Below are positions 36,130 to 45,570 of a stretch of DNA of 64,000 bases, piece by piece. Source of the DNA: Starkeya sp. ORNL1 (GTDB lineage Bacteria > Pseudomonadota > Alphaproteobacteria > Rhizobiales > Xanthobacteraceae); NCBI RefSeq assembly GCF_012971745.1, contig NZ_CP048834.1:6085001-6149000 (forward strand), read 5' to 3'. A program made the position numbers and the translations under genes. Position 1 is the first letter of the stretch. Each line of letters starts with the position of its first letter. The notes beneath the pieces were generated by a model that worked only from the letters and a program-made list of their open reading frames with translations, searched no databases and was not told the DNA's origin.

Positions 36130-37545
36130 TCAAGCTCCCGCCTGTTCGGCGCGGCCCAGGGCCGGCGCGGCATCATCGTTGTCGAGAAGGCCCGCATTGG
36201 TCCGGTCGAGGCCCGGATGCTCGTGTGTCGGCGGCCCTGATTCCGCCGGTCCCTTGAGGGCGATGCGGGCGGCGAACCAGAAGAAGGCAAGCAGCAGGAC
36301 GTTGTAGACGGCAAAGAAGATGAGAAGGCTGGTGGTCACGGCGCCGAAACTCACCGGCGCGGCGGCATCCACGGTCCGCATTTGGCCATAGATGATCCAG
36401 GGCTGACGGCCGGCCTCGGTCACGGTCCAGCCGGCCAGCACGGCGATGAAGCCGAGTGGTGTCGCCACCATGGCGAGGAGCTGGAACCAGCGGGTCTCGA
36501 ACAGCCGGTGGCGCAGACGCAGGATGAGCCCGGTGACGGCGGTGGCGAGCAGCACGAGGCCGACGCCGACCATGATGCGGAAGGCGAAGAACACCACCGG
36601 CACATTCGGCTGGTCCGCCGGTGGCACGGCTTTCAGGCCCTGCACTTCGCCGTCCCAGCTATGGGTCAGATAGAGGCTCGCGAGGTGCGGGATGTCGAGC
36701 GCATAGAGATTGCGCTGCTGCGCCATGTCCGGCCACGCGATCACCGTCATGGCCGGGCCCTTTGTGGTGTCCCACAGCCCTTCCATGGCGGCGAGCTTGG
36801 TCGGCTGATGTTCCAGAGTGTTGCGGCCGTGGAGGTCGCCGATGAGGATCTGCGTGGGGGCCAGGACCAGCGCCAGCCACATCGCCAGCGAGAAGGCGGT
36901 ACGCGAGGCGACGAGGTGCTGGCGGCGCCACAGATGGAAGGCCGAGACCCCCGCCACCACGAAGGAGCCCGTGAGGAAGCTCGCGGTGACCATGTGCGCC
37001 AGCCGGTAGGGGAAGGACGCCGTGAAGATCACCGAGGCCCAGTCGACCACGTGGAAGATGCCGTCGGCGTCCGCCACCGCGCCGGCGGGCGTCTGCATCC
37101 AGCTATTGGCGGCGATGATCCAGGTGGCGCTTATCAGTGCGCCGCTCGAGACCATCAGGCATGCGAAGAAATGCGCGCCCTTGCTGACCCGGCCCTCGCC
37201 GAACAGCACGATGCCGATGAAGCCGGCCTCGAGGAAGAAGGCGGTCAGCGTCTCGTACATGAAGAGCGGGCCGAGCACGTTGGCTACCGCGCGCGAGTAA
37301 CCCGCCCAGTTGGTGCCGATTTCGTAGCTCAGCACGATGCCGGTGATGACACCCATGCCGAAGCCGAGGGCAAAGATGCGCGTCCAGAAGCGCATCAGGT
37401 CGCGATAGACGACGTTTCCCGTCCGCCACCACAGGGCGCTGAGCAAGGTGACGAACCAGGCGATGCCGATGGTGAAGGTCGGCCACAATATGTGGAAGCC
37501 GATGGTGAAGGCGAACTGCAGCCGGGCGAGATCAACCGCATCCAT
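36130..37545 (-). CDS. cioA: Cytochrome bd oxidase subunit I, CioA type
   Basis: A 471-residue subunit I of a bd-type quinol oxidase. His18 (RLQFAFTIGFH) fits the haem b595/d ligand and the histidine in YRLAHMVTASFLTG the b558 ligand. EAGFIGIVLFG and TEAGRQPWIIYGQMRT are typical. The Q-loop is short, as in cyanide-insensitive oxidases (CIO), not the long E. coli CydA type. It lies two bases downstream of the molybdoenzyme gene, an unusual partner, and just upstream of cioB. Confidence 0.94.
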   Translation of the reverse strand: MDAVDLARLQFAFTIGFHILWPTFTIGIAWFVTLLSALWWRTGNVVYRDLMRFWTRIFALGFGMGVITGIVLSYEIGTNWAGYSRAVANVLGPLFMYETLTAFFLEAGFIGIVLFGEGRVSKGAHFFACLMVSSGALISATWIIAANSWMQTPAGAVADADGIFHVVDWASVIFTASFPYRLAHMVTASFLTGSFVVAGVSAFHLWRRQHLVASRTAFSLAMWLALVLAPTQILIGDLHGRNTLEHQPTKLAAMEGLWDTTKGPAMTVIAWPDMAQQRNLYALDIPHLASLYLTHSWDGEVQGLKAVPPADQPNVPVVFFAFRIMVGVGLVLLATAVTGLILRLRHRLFETRWFQLLAMVATPLGFIAVLAGWTVTEAGRQPWIIYGQMRTVDAAAPVSFGAVTTSLLIFFAVYNVLLLAFFWFAARIALKGPAESGPPTHEHPGLDRTNAGLLDNDDAAPALGRAEQAGA

Positions 37546-37547
37546 GG

Positions 37548-39848
37548 TCAGAGCGCTCCCGTCCCGGCGGTGGTCTTTACCAGACGCACCGGCACACCCT
37601 TCGAGGAGGGGGTGAAGCTCTGCGGGTCGTGCGCATAGAGCGGCACGAGCGGGTTGGTCTCGGGATAATAGGCGGCGCAGCTGCCCGCCGGGAACGCATA
37701 GGGCACCACGCGGAAGCCACGCACCGCCCGCTCGATCCCATCCGTCGAGATCGTCACGATATCGACCCGGTCATCGGCCGCGAGGCCACGCCGTTCCATC
37801 TCCTGCTCGTTGAGGAAGATGACGTCGCGCTGGTTGTAGACACCGCGATAGCGATCCGAGAGCGAATAGAGCGTGGTGTTGTACTGGTCGTGGCTGCGCA
37901 CCGTGGTGAGCCACAGCGCGTCCTCGTCGACCACGCTCGGATCCTCGCCGAGCCCGTCATGGCGGAGGAAGTTCGCCTTTCCGGTGGCGGTCGCCCATAT
38001 CCGCTCGCGGGCGAGCGAGGTGAGGTGGAAGCCGCCGGGCTCCTGGATCCGGGCATTATAGGCCTCGAAGATCGGGAACACCGCCTCGATGTCCTCGCGG
38101 ATCAGAGCATAATCGGCGATCCGCCGTTCCCAGTTCACCACCGAGAGTGCGCCGAGCGTTGCCCGCGCCATGCCGGCGACAATCGCCGGCTCGCTCTTCA
38201 GGTGCTCCGAGGCCGGCGACCTGACGCCGGCCGAGGCATGCACCATCGACATCGAATCCTCGACGGTGACGGATTGCGGGCCGCCGGCCTGCATGTCGAT
38301 CTCGGTGCGGCCGAGACAGGGCAGGATCAACGCCTCGCGGCCGTGAACCAGATGGCTGCGGTTGAGCTTGGTCGAGATGTGGACTGTCAGCGCCAGCTTG
38401 CGCATCGCGGTCTGCGTCAGTTCCCAGTCGGGAATGGCGGCGACGAAATTGCCGCCCAGGCCGATGAACACCCGCACTTCGCCGCGGATCATCGCCTCCA
38501 GCGCGGTGACGACGTTGTGCCCATGGGCGTCCGGCGGCTCGAAGCCGAACCGAGCCTTGAGGCGATCGAGGAATTCGCGGGTCGGCACCTCGGTGATGCC
38601 GACACTGCGGTCGCCCTGCACGTTGGAATGTCCGCGCACCGGGCACATGCCGGTGCCCTCGCGGCCGATATTGCCGCGCAGCAGCGCGAGATTGGCGAGT
38701 TGCTGGACGTTCTGGGTGCCATGGCGGTGCTGGGTGATGCCCATGCCGAAGACGAGGATGGTGCGCTCGGCCTTCGCATAGACGCGGGCGGCTTCCTCGA
38801 TGTCGGCGTGCGACAGGCCGGAGGTGCGCTCGATGTCGTTCCAGCTCGTCGCCTCGAGATCGGCGATCAACGCCTCGATGCCGACACTGTGCCCGTGGAT
38901 GAAGTCCCAGTCGAGCACCGGAGCACGCTCCTCGCGGCGCGCTTCGGCGTCCTCGGCGACGAGCCACTTCATGATGCCCTTGAGCACCGCGATATCGCCG
39001 CCGACCCGCACCTGGAACACGCGCGAGGAGATCGGCGTCGAGGTCAGCGTCGCCATCTCCACCGGGTTCTGCGGCGCCTGGAAGCGCTCCAGCGCCCGCT
39101 CGCGGAACGGGTTGAATGACATGATGGTGGCGCCCCGGCGCGAGGCATTGCGCAGATCGGTCATCATGCGCGGCGAGTTGGTGCCGGGGTTCTGGCCGAA
39201 GATGAAGATCGCGTCGGCCTTCTGGAAATCCTCCAGCAGTACCGTGCCCTTGCCGACGCCGATCGATTGCGGCAGGCCGACGCTGGTGGCCTCGTGGCAC
39301 ATGTTCGAGCAGTCGGGGAAATTGTTGGTGCCGAATTCGCGGGCGAACAACTGGTAGAGGAAGGCGGCCTCGTTCGAGGCCCGGCCCGAGGTGTAGAACT
39401 CGGCCATGTTCGGATCGGGCAGCGCGTTGAGGTGGCGGGCGATGGTGGCGAACGCCTCGTCCCAGCTCACCGGCACATATTTGTCGGTATAGGCCTCGTA
39501 ACGCATGGGATTGGTGAGACGGCCCTGCATCTCGAGCTCGAAGTCGGTCATCGCCTCAAGCTCGCTCACCGTGTACTCGGCGAAGAAATCGGGCGTGCAG
39601 CGCTTGGTCGTCGCCTCCCAGGCGACGGCCTTGCCGCCATTTTCGCAATATTCGAACGGCGAGGTCTGCTTGGGGTCAGCCCATCCGCAGCCGGGACAAT
39701 CGAAGCCGCCCGGCTGGTTCATGTGAGCCAACAGCGCCATGCCCGACACGGCGATATCCTGCTCGGCGAGAGCGGTGCCCATGGCCTTGAGGGCGCCCCA
39801 TCCACCGGCTGGGCTGTGATAGGGGCGAATGGTCTTGACGATGCTCAT
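37548..39848 (-). CDS. YdeP/FdhA-like molybdopterin oxidoreductase
   Basis: A 766-residue molybdopterin enzyme of the YdeP group (formate-dehydrogenase alpha-like; E. coli YdeP is 759 residues and linked to acid resistance). It begins PYHSPAGGWGALKA and has FDCPGCGWADP, EYCENGGKAVAWEATTKR, IFIFGQNPGTNSPRMM, HSNVQGDRSVGI, and NRSHLVHGREALILPCLGRTE. Group members bind bis-MGD; an N-terminal Fe-S cluster is uncertain since the usual four-cysteine set is incomplete. AGAGG lies six bases before ATG 39848. As the first gene of an operon with cioAB it may feed electrons to the quinone pool, but no membrane or Fe-S partner subunit is present. Substrate unknown. Confidence 0.9.
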   Translation of the reverse strand: MSIVKTIRPYHSPAGGWGALKAMGTALAEQDIAVSGMALLAHMNQPGGFDCPGCGWADPKQTSPFEYCENGGKAVAWEATTKRCTPDFFAEYTVSELEAMTDFELEMQGRLTNPMRYEAYTDKYVPVSWDEAFATIARHLNALPDPNMAEFYTSGRASNEAAFLYQLFAREFGTNNFPDCSNMCHEATSVGLPQSIGVGKGTVLLEDFQKADAIFIFGQNPGTNSPRMMTDLRNASRRGATIMSFNPFRERALERFQAPQNPVEMATLTSTPISSRVFQVRVGGDIAVLKGIMKWLVAEDAEARREERAPVLDWDFIHGHSVGIEALIADLEATSWNDIERTSGLSHADIEEAARVYAKAERTILVFGMGITQHRHGTQNVQQLANLALLRGNIGREGTGMCPVRGHSNVQGDRSVGITEVPTREFLDRLKARFGFEPPDAHGHNVVTALEAMIRGEVRVFIGLGGNFVAAIPDWELTQTAMRKLALTVHISTKLNRSHLVHGREALILPCLGRTEIDMQAGGPQSVTVEDSMSMVHASAGVRSPASEHLKSEPAIVAGMARATLGALSVVNWERRIADYALIREDIEAVFPIFEAYNARIQEPGGFHLTSLARERIWATATGKANFLRHDGLGEDPSVVDEDALWLTTVRSHDQYNTTLYSLSDRYRGVYNQRDVIFLNEQEMERRGLAADDRVDIVTISTDGIERAVRGFRVVPYAFPAGSCAAYYPETNPLVPLYAHDPQSFTPSSKGVPVRLVKTTAGTGAL

Positions 39849-39897
39849 TGGGCACCTCTGGATTTGTTTTTTTGTCGAGGGGGAAGCGGCGAAATGG

Positions 39898-40755
39898 CTA
39901 CGCCTGGGCGAACTCGGAGTTCGCGCAGCGCCACTGGTACGGCGTGTCGCCAACGAAGCGGCGAAACACGGTGGTGAAGTGCGCCTGGGTCTGGAAGCCG
40001 ACACCAAGCGCGACCTGCACCAGTGAATCGCGCGTCTCCAGCAGCATCTGCTTGGCGCGCTCGATCCGCTGGCGCATCACATATTCATGCGGGCGCATGC
40101 CGGTGGCGACGCGGAACTGTGCCGCGAAATGCATACGGCTGAGGCCGGCGGCTGCCGCCATGCCGGCCAGGGTGATGGCCTCGCTGATATTCTCCTCGAC
40201 ATAGGCGGCAACGCGCTTGAGCCGCCATTTGGGCAGGCCGGACCGGGTCTGCTGCTCGGCCGGTGGGGCTGGCTGGAGTTCCGGCTGCGGCTGCGTCCGC
40301 AGGCTCAGCATCCGCGTGACGATCGCCAGGCGCAGCGCATCGGCATAGACCGCAGCGGCTTCATCCTCGCGATCGCCGAGCTGCGTCAGCGCCCGGGAAA
40401 AACGTTGCACCACCGGATCGTCATTGGCCGCGTGCCCTGGCGCCTGGTTGGCGGCGGCGTCTTCAGCGAGCCTGCCGTGGTCGAACTGGAGATGGAGGGC
40501 ACTTTCGCTCGCTTCACTGCCCGAACCGACGGCCAGGCGCAAAGCCGGTGCGGCGACGTTGCCGAGCGCGGAGATTGAGATCACCATATCCATGGTGTCG
40601 AGGCGGATCGACAGCCGATCCTCGACCGGGTCACGCACATCCGCGGTGGACCGGGGATCGCGCACGGCCCCATCGATCAGCTCCGGAGAGAGGATCTCCC
40701 CGGCCGGCACGCGGGAGGAGAAGCCTGCGTAAAAAGGCGAGACGTGCAGTGACAT
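39898..40755 (-). CDS. AraC-family regulator
   Basis: A 285-residue regulator. The C-terminal AraC domain (about residues 180-280) holds two helix-turn-helix units: ITLAGMAAAAGLSRMHFAAQFRVATGMRPHEYVM and LVQVALGVGFQTQAHFTTVFRRFVGDTPYQWR. The N-terminal part is less conserved and resembles no ligand domain I can name. AAGGGGG lies seven bases before ATG 40755. It ends 49 bases upstream of the molybdoenzyme gene on the same strand, so it probably regulates that gene and cioAB, possibly by co-transcription. Confidence 0.9.
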   Translation of the reverse strand: MSLHVSPFYAGFSSRVPAGEILSPELIDGAVRDPRSTADVRDPVEDRLSIRLDTMDMVISISALGNVAAPALRLAVGSGSEASESALHLQFDHGRLAEDAAANQAPGHAANDDPVVQRFSRALTQLGDREDEAAAVYADALRLAIVTRMLSLRTQPQPELQPAPPAEQQTRSGLPKWRLKRVAAYVEENISEAITLAGMAAAAGLSRMHFAAQFRVATGMRPHEYVMRQRIERAKQMLLETRDSLVQVALGVGFQTQAHFTTVFRRFVGDTPYQWRCANSEFAQA

Positions 40756-41121
40756 GATCGGACCCCCTTGGTTGCCGAAATAGATCCAGGTCAGGGTCAA
40801 GTCGTGTTCGAGGATAATCTTGCATCGCGGGTTGATAGTCTTCCGCTATACGCTTGATGTGTGCCTCGTCTCGACCTGACCTAACGCTGACGTTCGGTTA
40901 TCAAGAGTATTTGAGCCTCGCTCACGCACCATTGTACGAGCGTTTGGTTGGTAAGGGGATGGGTTTAGCTCACTCATACTTTGGTGTGACTCCTTGGAAC
41001 GAGTGGCACTCCCCAGATGGAAATACGGCGGACTCGCAAGGATCCGGTGTTCCCGAAAGAACCACCATTCTTCTTGCGGCAATGGAGGATGAACACTCGC
41101 ACTTCAGAGGGATGCGAACCG
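40756..41121. other. Intergenic region between divergent genes, no gene seen
   Basis: This 366-base gap separates the AraC gene (minus) from the MdtA-like adaptor gene (plus) and must contain both promoters. It is richer in A+T than its surroundings. Reading both strands I found no supported gene and no strong inverted repeat, so no promoter is assigned. Short frames on both strands lack ribosome sites. Confidence 0.5.
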
Positions 41122-42288
41122 ATGTCCGCGAAGCCGGCCACCCATCCGCAGCGCCTGATATTGCTGCTGGTTCTCGTACTCGCCGGCGCCGGCTATGCCG
41201 CCTGGCGGATCGAGACACCGGCAGTGGGAGCACAGGTGCCCGTCGTGCCCACCGTCCCGGTCCAGGTGGCGAGCGCTGCCCGCCGTGACGTCCCGGTCTA
41301 TCTGACCGGCCTCGGCACCGTGACCGCCTTCAACTCCGTGACCGTGCACACGCGCGTCGACGGCGAGTTGCAGCAGGTGCTGTACAAGGAAGGTCAGGAC
41401 GTCAAGAAGGGTGATGTCCTCGCCGTCATCGATCCGCGTACTTTCCAGGCTGCGCTCGACCAGGCGAACGGCAAGCTGCAGCAGGACAGCGCCACGCTTG
41501 ATAACGCGCGGATTGTACTGGGGCGCGATGCCCAGCTCGGCAAGAGCGACTTCGCCAGCCCGCAGACCATCGACAACCAGCGCAGCATGGTCCAGCAGCT
41601 CGAGGCGCAGGTGGTCCAGGACCACGCCATGGTCAGCACGGCGCAGACGCAGCTTTCCTACACGCGGATCACCGCGCCGATCGACGGGCGCGTCGGGCTT
41701 CGTCTCGTCGATCAGGGCAACATCGTCCACGCCACCGACACGACGGGACTGGTGGTGCTCAATCAGATCCATCCGATCTCCGTGGTCTCGACGCTGCCGC
41801 AGGAGAACGTCCAGGCGGTGCGCGCGGCGCTGGCCGCCGGCGTTGCACAGGCGCAGGCGATCTCCCGCGAGAAGGGCTCCGTGCTCGACACCGGCACGGT
41901 CGAGACCATCGACAACCAGATCGATCCTTCGAGCGGGACGTTCCGCCTCAAATCGAACTTCCCGAACAAGGATGACAGCCTCTGGCCCGGCCAGTTCGTC
42001 GACCTGAAAGTGCGGGTCGCGATGCTGAGCAATGTGCTGACCGTGCCCTCCGATGCGATCCAGCGCGGTTCGGACGGCCTGTTCGTCTATGCCGTCGACA
42101 AGAACGAGACGGCGAACCCGGTGCCGGTCAAGGCCGGGCAGATCTCGGAGGGTAGCGCCGTCATCGAGAGCGGGCTGGAGGAGGGGCAGCGTGTCGTGGT
42201 GAGTGGCCAATACCGGCTCAGCCAGGGCACAAGGATCACGGCCACGCCTCCGGGTGAGATAACGCGAGCCGCCGAGGGGACGAAATAA
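41122..42288 (+). CDS. RND efflux adaptor, MdtA-like
   Basis: A 388-residue periplasmic adaptor. An N-terminal membrane anchor (RLILLLVLVLAGAGYAAW) precedes the first lipoyl half (VHTRVDGELQQVLYKEGQDVKKGDVLAVID), a short coiled-coil hairpin, the second half (YTRITAPIDGRVGLRLVDQGN) and the beta-barrel domain. The VYLTGLGTVTAFNSVTV opening is typical of MdtA. I use ATG 41122 because the frame's first ATG gives a poor extension. The stop overlaps the permease ATG (TAATG), so both are co-translated. Confidence 0.93.
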   Translation: MSAKPATHPQRLILLLVLVLAGAGYAAWRIETPAVGAQVPVVPTVPVQVASAARRDVPVYLTGLGTVTAFNSVTVHTRVDGELQQVLYKEGQDVKKGDVLAVIDPRTFQAALDQANGKLQQDSATLDNARIVLGRDAQLGKSDFASPQTIDNQRSMVQQLEAQVVQDHAMVSTAQTQLSYTRITAPIDGRVGLRLVDQGNIVHATDTTGLVVLNQIHPISVVSTLPQENVQAVRAALAAGVAQAQAISREKGSVLDTGTVETIDNQIDPSSGTFRLKSNFPNKDDSLWPGQFVDLKVRVAMLSNVLTVPSDAIQRGSDGLFVYAVDKNETANPVPVKAGQISEGSAVIESGLEEGQRVVVSGQYRLSQGTRITATPPGEITRAAEGTK

Positions 42289-45200
42289 TGTCGATCTCCT
42301 CCTGGTTCATCCGTCACCCCATCGGTACGTCGCTGCTGATGGCGGGCATCCTCATGGTCGGCGCGGCCTGCTTTCCGTTCCTGCCGGTGGCGCCGCTGCC
42401 GCAGGTCGACTTCCCGACCCTGTCGATCTCGACCCAATTGCCGGGTGCGAGCCCCGAGATCATCGCCGCCTCGGTGACGCAGCCGCTGGAGCGGCAGTTC
42501 GGCGAGATTCCCGGCGTCACGCAGATGACCTCCGTCAGCACGCTGGGCAACAGCTCGATCACGCTGCAGTTCGATCTGGACGTCGACATCAATGGCGCGG
42601 CGCAGGACGTGCAGACCGCGATCAACGCGGCCGGCGGCCAGCTGCCTACCAATTTGCCGGCGCCGCCGACCTATCGAAAGGTGAATCCGGCGGATCCGCC
42701 GATCCTGGTGCTGTCGCTCCACTCGGACACGCTGCCGATCATCCAGGTCGACGACTATGCCGAGAACGTGCTCGAACAGCATATCAGCCAGATCAGCGGT
42801 GTCGGGCAGGTCTCCGTCCTCGGCCAGCAGAAGCCGTCGGTGCGGATCCAGGTCGACCCGGCCAAGACCGCCAATCTCGGCCTGTCGCTGGAAGATATCC
42901 GCCAGGCTATCGTCACCACCACGGTGAACGGGCCGAAAGGCACCGTGCAGGGCCAGACGCGAACCTTCACGATCTATGACAACGACCAGCTCCTTGCGGC
43001 GGCGCCGTGGCTGGATTCGATCCTGGCCTATCGCAACGGCGCGCCGGTTCGGGTGCGCGATATCGGCACCGCCGTCGATGCGCCGGAGAACGAGCAGCTC
43101 GCCGCCTGGGCCGACGGCAAGCCGGCGATCCTGCTTGCGGTCTTCAAGTTGCCGGGTGCCAACGTCATCGACACCGTCGACCGCATCAAGGCGCAACTGC
43201 CGAGCCTGACCGCGCTGGCGCCCGCGGCGCTCAAGGTCGACATCATCAGCGATCGTACCGGCACCATCCGCGCCTCGGTGCAGGATGTCGAAAAGACACT
43301 GCTCATCACCATCGTGCTGGTGGTCGCCGTGATCTTCGTCTTCCTGCGCAGCCTGTGGGCGACGGTGATCCCGAGCGTCGCCGTGCCGCTGGCGCTGATC
43401 GGCACCTTCGCCGCGATGTACGCGCTCGGCTACAGCCTCGACAATCTCTCCCTGATGGGGCTGAGCATCGCCATCGGATTCGTGGTGGATGACGCCATCG
43501 TCATGATCGAGAACATCGAGCGGCACCTGGAGATGGGCAAGACCCCGCTCCAGGCCGCGCTCGACGGCTCGGCCGAGATCGGCTTCACCATCCTCTCCAT
43601 CAGCCTGTCGCTGGTCGCCGTCTTCATCCCGCTGCTGTTCATGGGCGGCATCGTCGGGCGCCTGTTCCGCGAATTCGCGATCACCGTGACCATCACCATC
43701 GCGGTGTCGGCCTTCGTCTCGCTGACTTTGACCCCGATGATGTGCGCGCTGTTCCTCAGGCCCGCCGAAAGCCGCACCCACGGTCGGCTCTATCGGCTTT
43801 CCGAGCGCATGTTCGACGGCCTGCTGAGCGCCTATCGCACGACGCTCGACATTGCGCTCGACCATCACCGGATCACGCTCTGCGTCTTCCTCGCCGGGGT
43901 GATGGCGACAGGCACGCTATTCTATTACATCCCGAAAGGCTTCTTCCCGCAGCAGGACACCGGCCTCCTTCTCGGGGTTTCGGAGGCGGCGCAGGACGTG
44001 TCCTTTGCCGAGATGGCCAAGCATCAGCTCGCGCTTGGCAAGGTGGTCGCGGCGGATCCCGATGTAGCCTCGGTGGGCATGACGATCGGCTCGTCCGGCG
44101 GGCAGACCATGAATAATGGCCGCATGTTCATCGCGCTGAAGCCTCGGGACCAGCGCAGCGCCTCGGCGTTCGATATCATCCGCAGGCTGCAGAAGCCGCT
44201 GTCAAAGGTGGAAGGGGCCGCGCTGTTCCTGCAGGCGGCGCAGGATCTCAATGTCGGCGGGCGCGTGGCGCGCACGCAGTTCCAGTACACGCTGCAGGAC
44301 GGCGACATCACGGAGCTGAACACCTGGGCGCCGAAGCTGCTGGCCAAGCTGAAGGCGCTGCCGGAGCTGACCGGTGTCGCCACCGATCAGCAGTCGGGCG
44401 GCGCGACGCTGACGCTGACCATTGACCGCGACCAGGCCGAGCGGTTCGGGATCGACCCGACCGATATCGACGCCACGCTCTATGATGCGTTCGGCCAGCG
44501 CCAGGTGACGCAGTACTTCACGCAGCTGAACAGCTACCACGTTATCCTCGAATTGCTGCCGGAGCTGCAGAATTCACCGCGCGCGCTGGAGCAGCTCTAC
44601 ATCCATTCGCCCTTGACCGGCGATCAGGTGCCGCTCAGCGTGCTCGCCAAATGGACCTCGGAGCCCACCGGATTCCTGTCGATCAACCACCAGGGCCAGT
44701 TTCCGGCGGTGACGCTGTCTTTCAACCTCGCGCCCGGCGTCGCGCTGGGTGATGCGGTGGCGGCGGTCCATCGCGCCGAGCAGGAGATCGGCATCCCGCC
44801 CACGCTGACCGGCTCGTTCCAGGGCAATGCCCAGGCGTTCCAGGCCTCGCTGGCGAGTGAGCCCGCGCTCGTGCTCGCCGCGCTATTGGTGATCTATGTG
44901 ATCCTTGGCGTGCTCTATGAGAGCTACGTGCACCCCCTGACCATCCTGTCGACCCTGCCGTCGGCCGGTCTCGGGGCGCTCGCCGTGCTCTGGGCGTTCG
45001 GCTTCGACTTCTCGATCATCGCACTGATCGGCATCATCCTGCTGATCGGCATCGTGAAGAAGAACGGCATCATGATCGTCGACTTCGCCATCGAGCGCGA
45101 GCGCGGCGAGGGCATGTCGGCGCACGACGCGATCCGCGAGGCCTGCCTGCTGCGCTTCCGCCCGATCCTGATGACGACGATGGCGGCGCTGCTCGCCGGC

Positions 45201-45389
45201 GTGCCGTTGATGCTCGGGACCGGCACCGGCTCGGAACTGCGTCAGCCGCTCGGCTATGCTATCGTCGGCGGGTTGATCGTGAGCCAGTTGCTTACCCTGT
45301 ACACGACGCCCGTCATCTATCTCTATCTCGATCGCCTGGGCCGCCGCCGGCAGGACAAGCACGCGCCCACGGTCGCGCAGGGCGCCTGA
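42288..45389 (+). CDS. RND efflux permease, MdtB/MdtC-like
   Basis: A 1033-residue inner-membrane efflux permease. SISSWFIRHPIGTSLLMAGILM, PLPQVDFPTLSISTQLPGASPE and the whole pattern follow MdtC. The proton-relay aspartates lie in AIGFVVDDAIVMIENIERH and the lysines in IVKKNGIMIVDFAIERER. E. coli MdtBC uses two permeases; here a single one is encoded, so it is probably a homotrimer. Likely substrates are bile-salt-like or flavonoid-like compounds, by analogy only. No outer-membrane channel gene adjoins. Confidence 0.94.
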   Translation: MSISSWFIRHPIGTSLLMAGILMVGAACFPFLPVAPLPQVDFPTLSISTQLPGASPEIIAASVTQPLERQFGEIPGVTQMTSVSTLGNSSITLQFDLDVDINGAAQDVQTAINAAGGQLPTNLPAPPTYRKVNPADPPILVLSLHSDTLPIIQVDDYAENVLEQHISQISGVGQVSVLGQQKPSVRIQVDPAKTANLGLSLEDIRQAIVTTTVNGPKGTVQGQTRTFTIYDNDQLLAAAPWLDSILAYRNGAPVRVRDIGTAVDAPENEQLAAWADGKPAILLAVFKLPGANVIDTVDRIKAQLPSLTALAPAALKVDIISDRTGTIRASVQDVEKTLLITIVLVVAVIFVFLRSLWATVIPSVAVPLALIGTFAAMYALGYSLDNLSLMGLSIAIGFVVDDAIVMIENIERHLEMGKTPLQAALDGSAEIGFTILSISLSLVAVFIPLLFMGGIVGRLFREFAITVTITIAVSAFVSLTLTPMMCALFLRPAESRTHGRLYRLSERMFDGLLSAYRTTLDIALDHHRITLCVFLAGVMATGTLFYYIPKGFFPQQDTGLLLGVSEAAQDVSFAEMAKHQLALGKVVAADPDVASVGMTIGSSGGQTMNNGRMFIALKPRDQRSASAFDIIRRLQKPLSKVEGAALFLQAAQDLNVGGRVARTQFQYTLQDGDITELNTWAPKLLAKLKALPELTGVATDQQSGGATLTLTIDRDQAERFGIDPTDIDATLYDAFGQRQVTQYFTQLNSYHVILELLPELQNSPRALEQLYIHSPLTGDQVPLSVLAKWTSEPTGFLSINHQGQFPAVTLSFNLAPGVALGDAVAAVHRAEQEIGIPPTLTGSFQGNAQAFQASLASEPALVLAALLVIYVILGVLYESYVHPLTILSTLPSAGLGALAVLWAFGFDFSIIALIGIILLIGIVKKNGIMIVDFAIERERGEGMSAHDAIREACLLRFRPILMTTMAALLAGVPLMLGTGTGSELRQPLGYAIVGGLIVSQLLTLYTTPVIYLYLDRLGRRRQDKHAPTVAQGA

Positions 45390-45415
45390 CGCCGCTTTTC
45401 TCGCGTGGCATAAGG

Positions 45416-45430
45416 CGCATCCGGAATGCG
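45416..45430. repeat. Small hairpin downstream of mdtC-like gene
   Basis: CGCAT (45416-45420) and ATGCG (45426-45430) pair around CCGGA, nested inside ACGCCGC/GCGGCGT outer arms. No T-run, so termination is only possible. Confidence 0.35.
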
Positions 45431-45570
45431 GCGTGCGATCGGAGAAGAAACCTAACGCACGCTACGTCATGTGTAGCCCGAGCGCGCCGGATAGTCCGGT
45501 GAGCCGCAAGGTGAACGGCCGACGCGCCAGTATTCGCGGCCTTCACGACTGACAAGTGAGGAGATTGGAA

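Noticed and set aside
37629..39119. Long plus-strand open frame opposite the molybdoenzyme
   Set aside because: No recognisable protein features. The minus-strand gene is clearly real.
40965..40985. TTTAGCTCACTCAT resembling an E. coli lac-type CRP site
   Set aside because: The match is one half site only and the organism is not an enteric bacterium.
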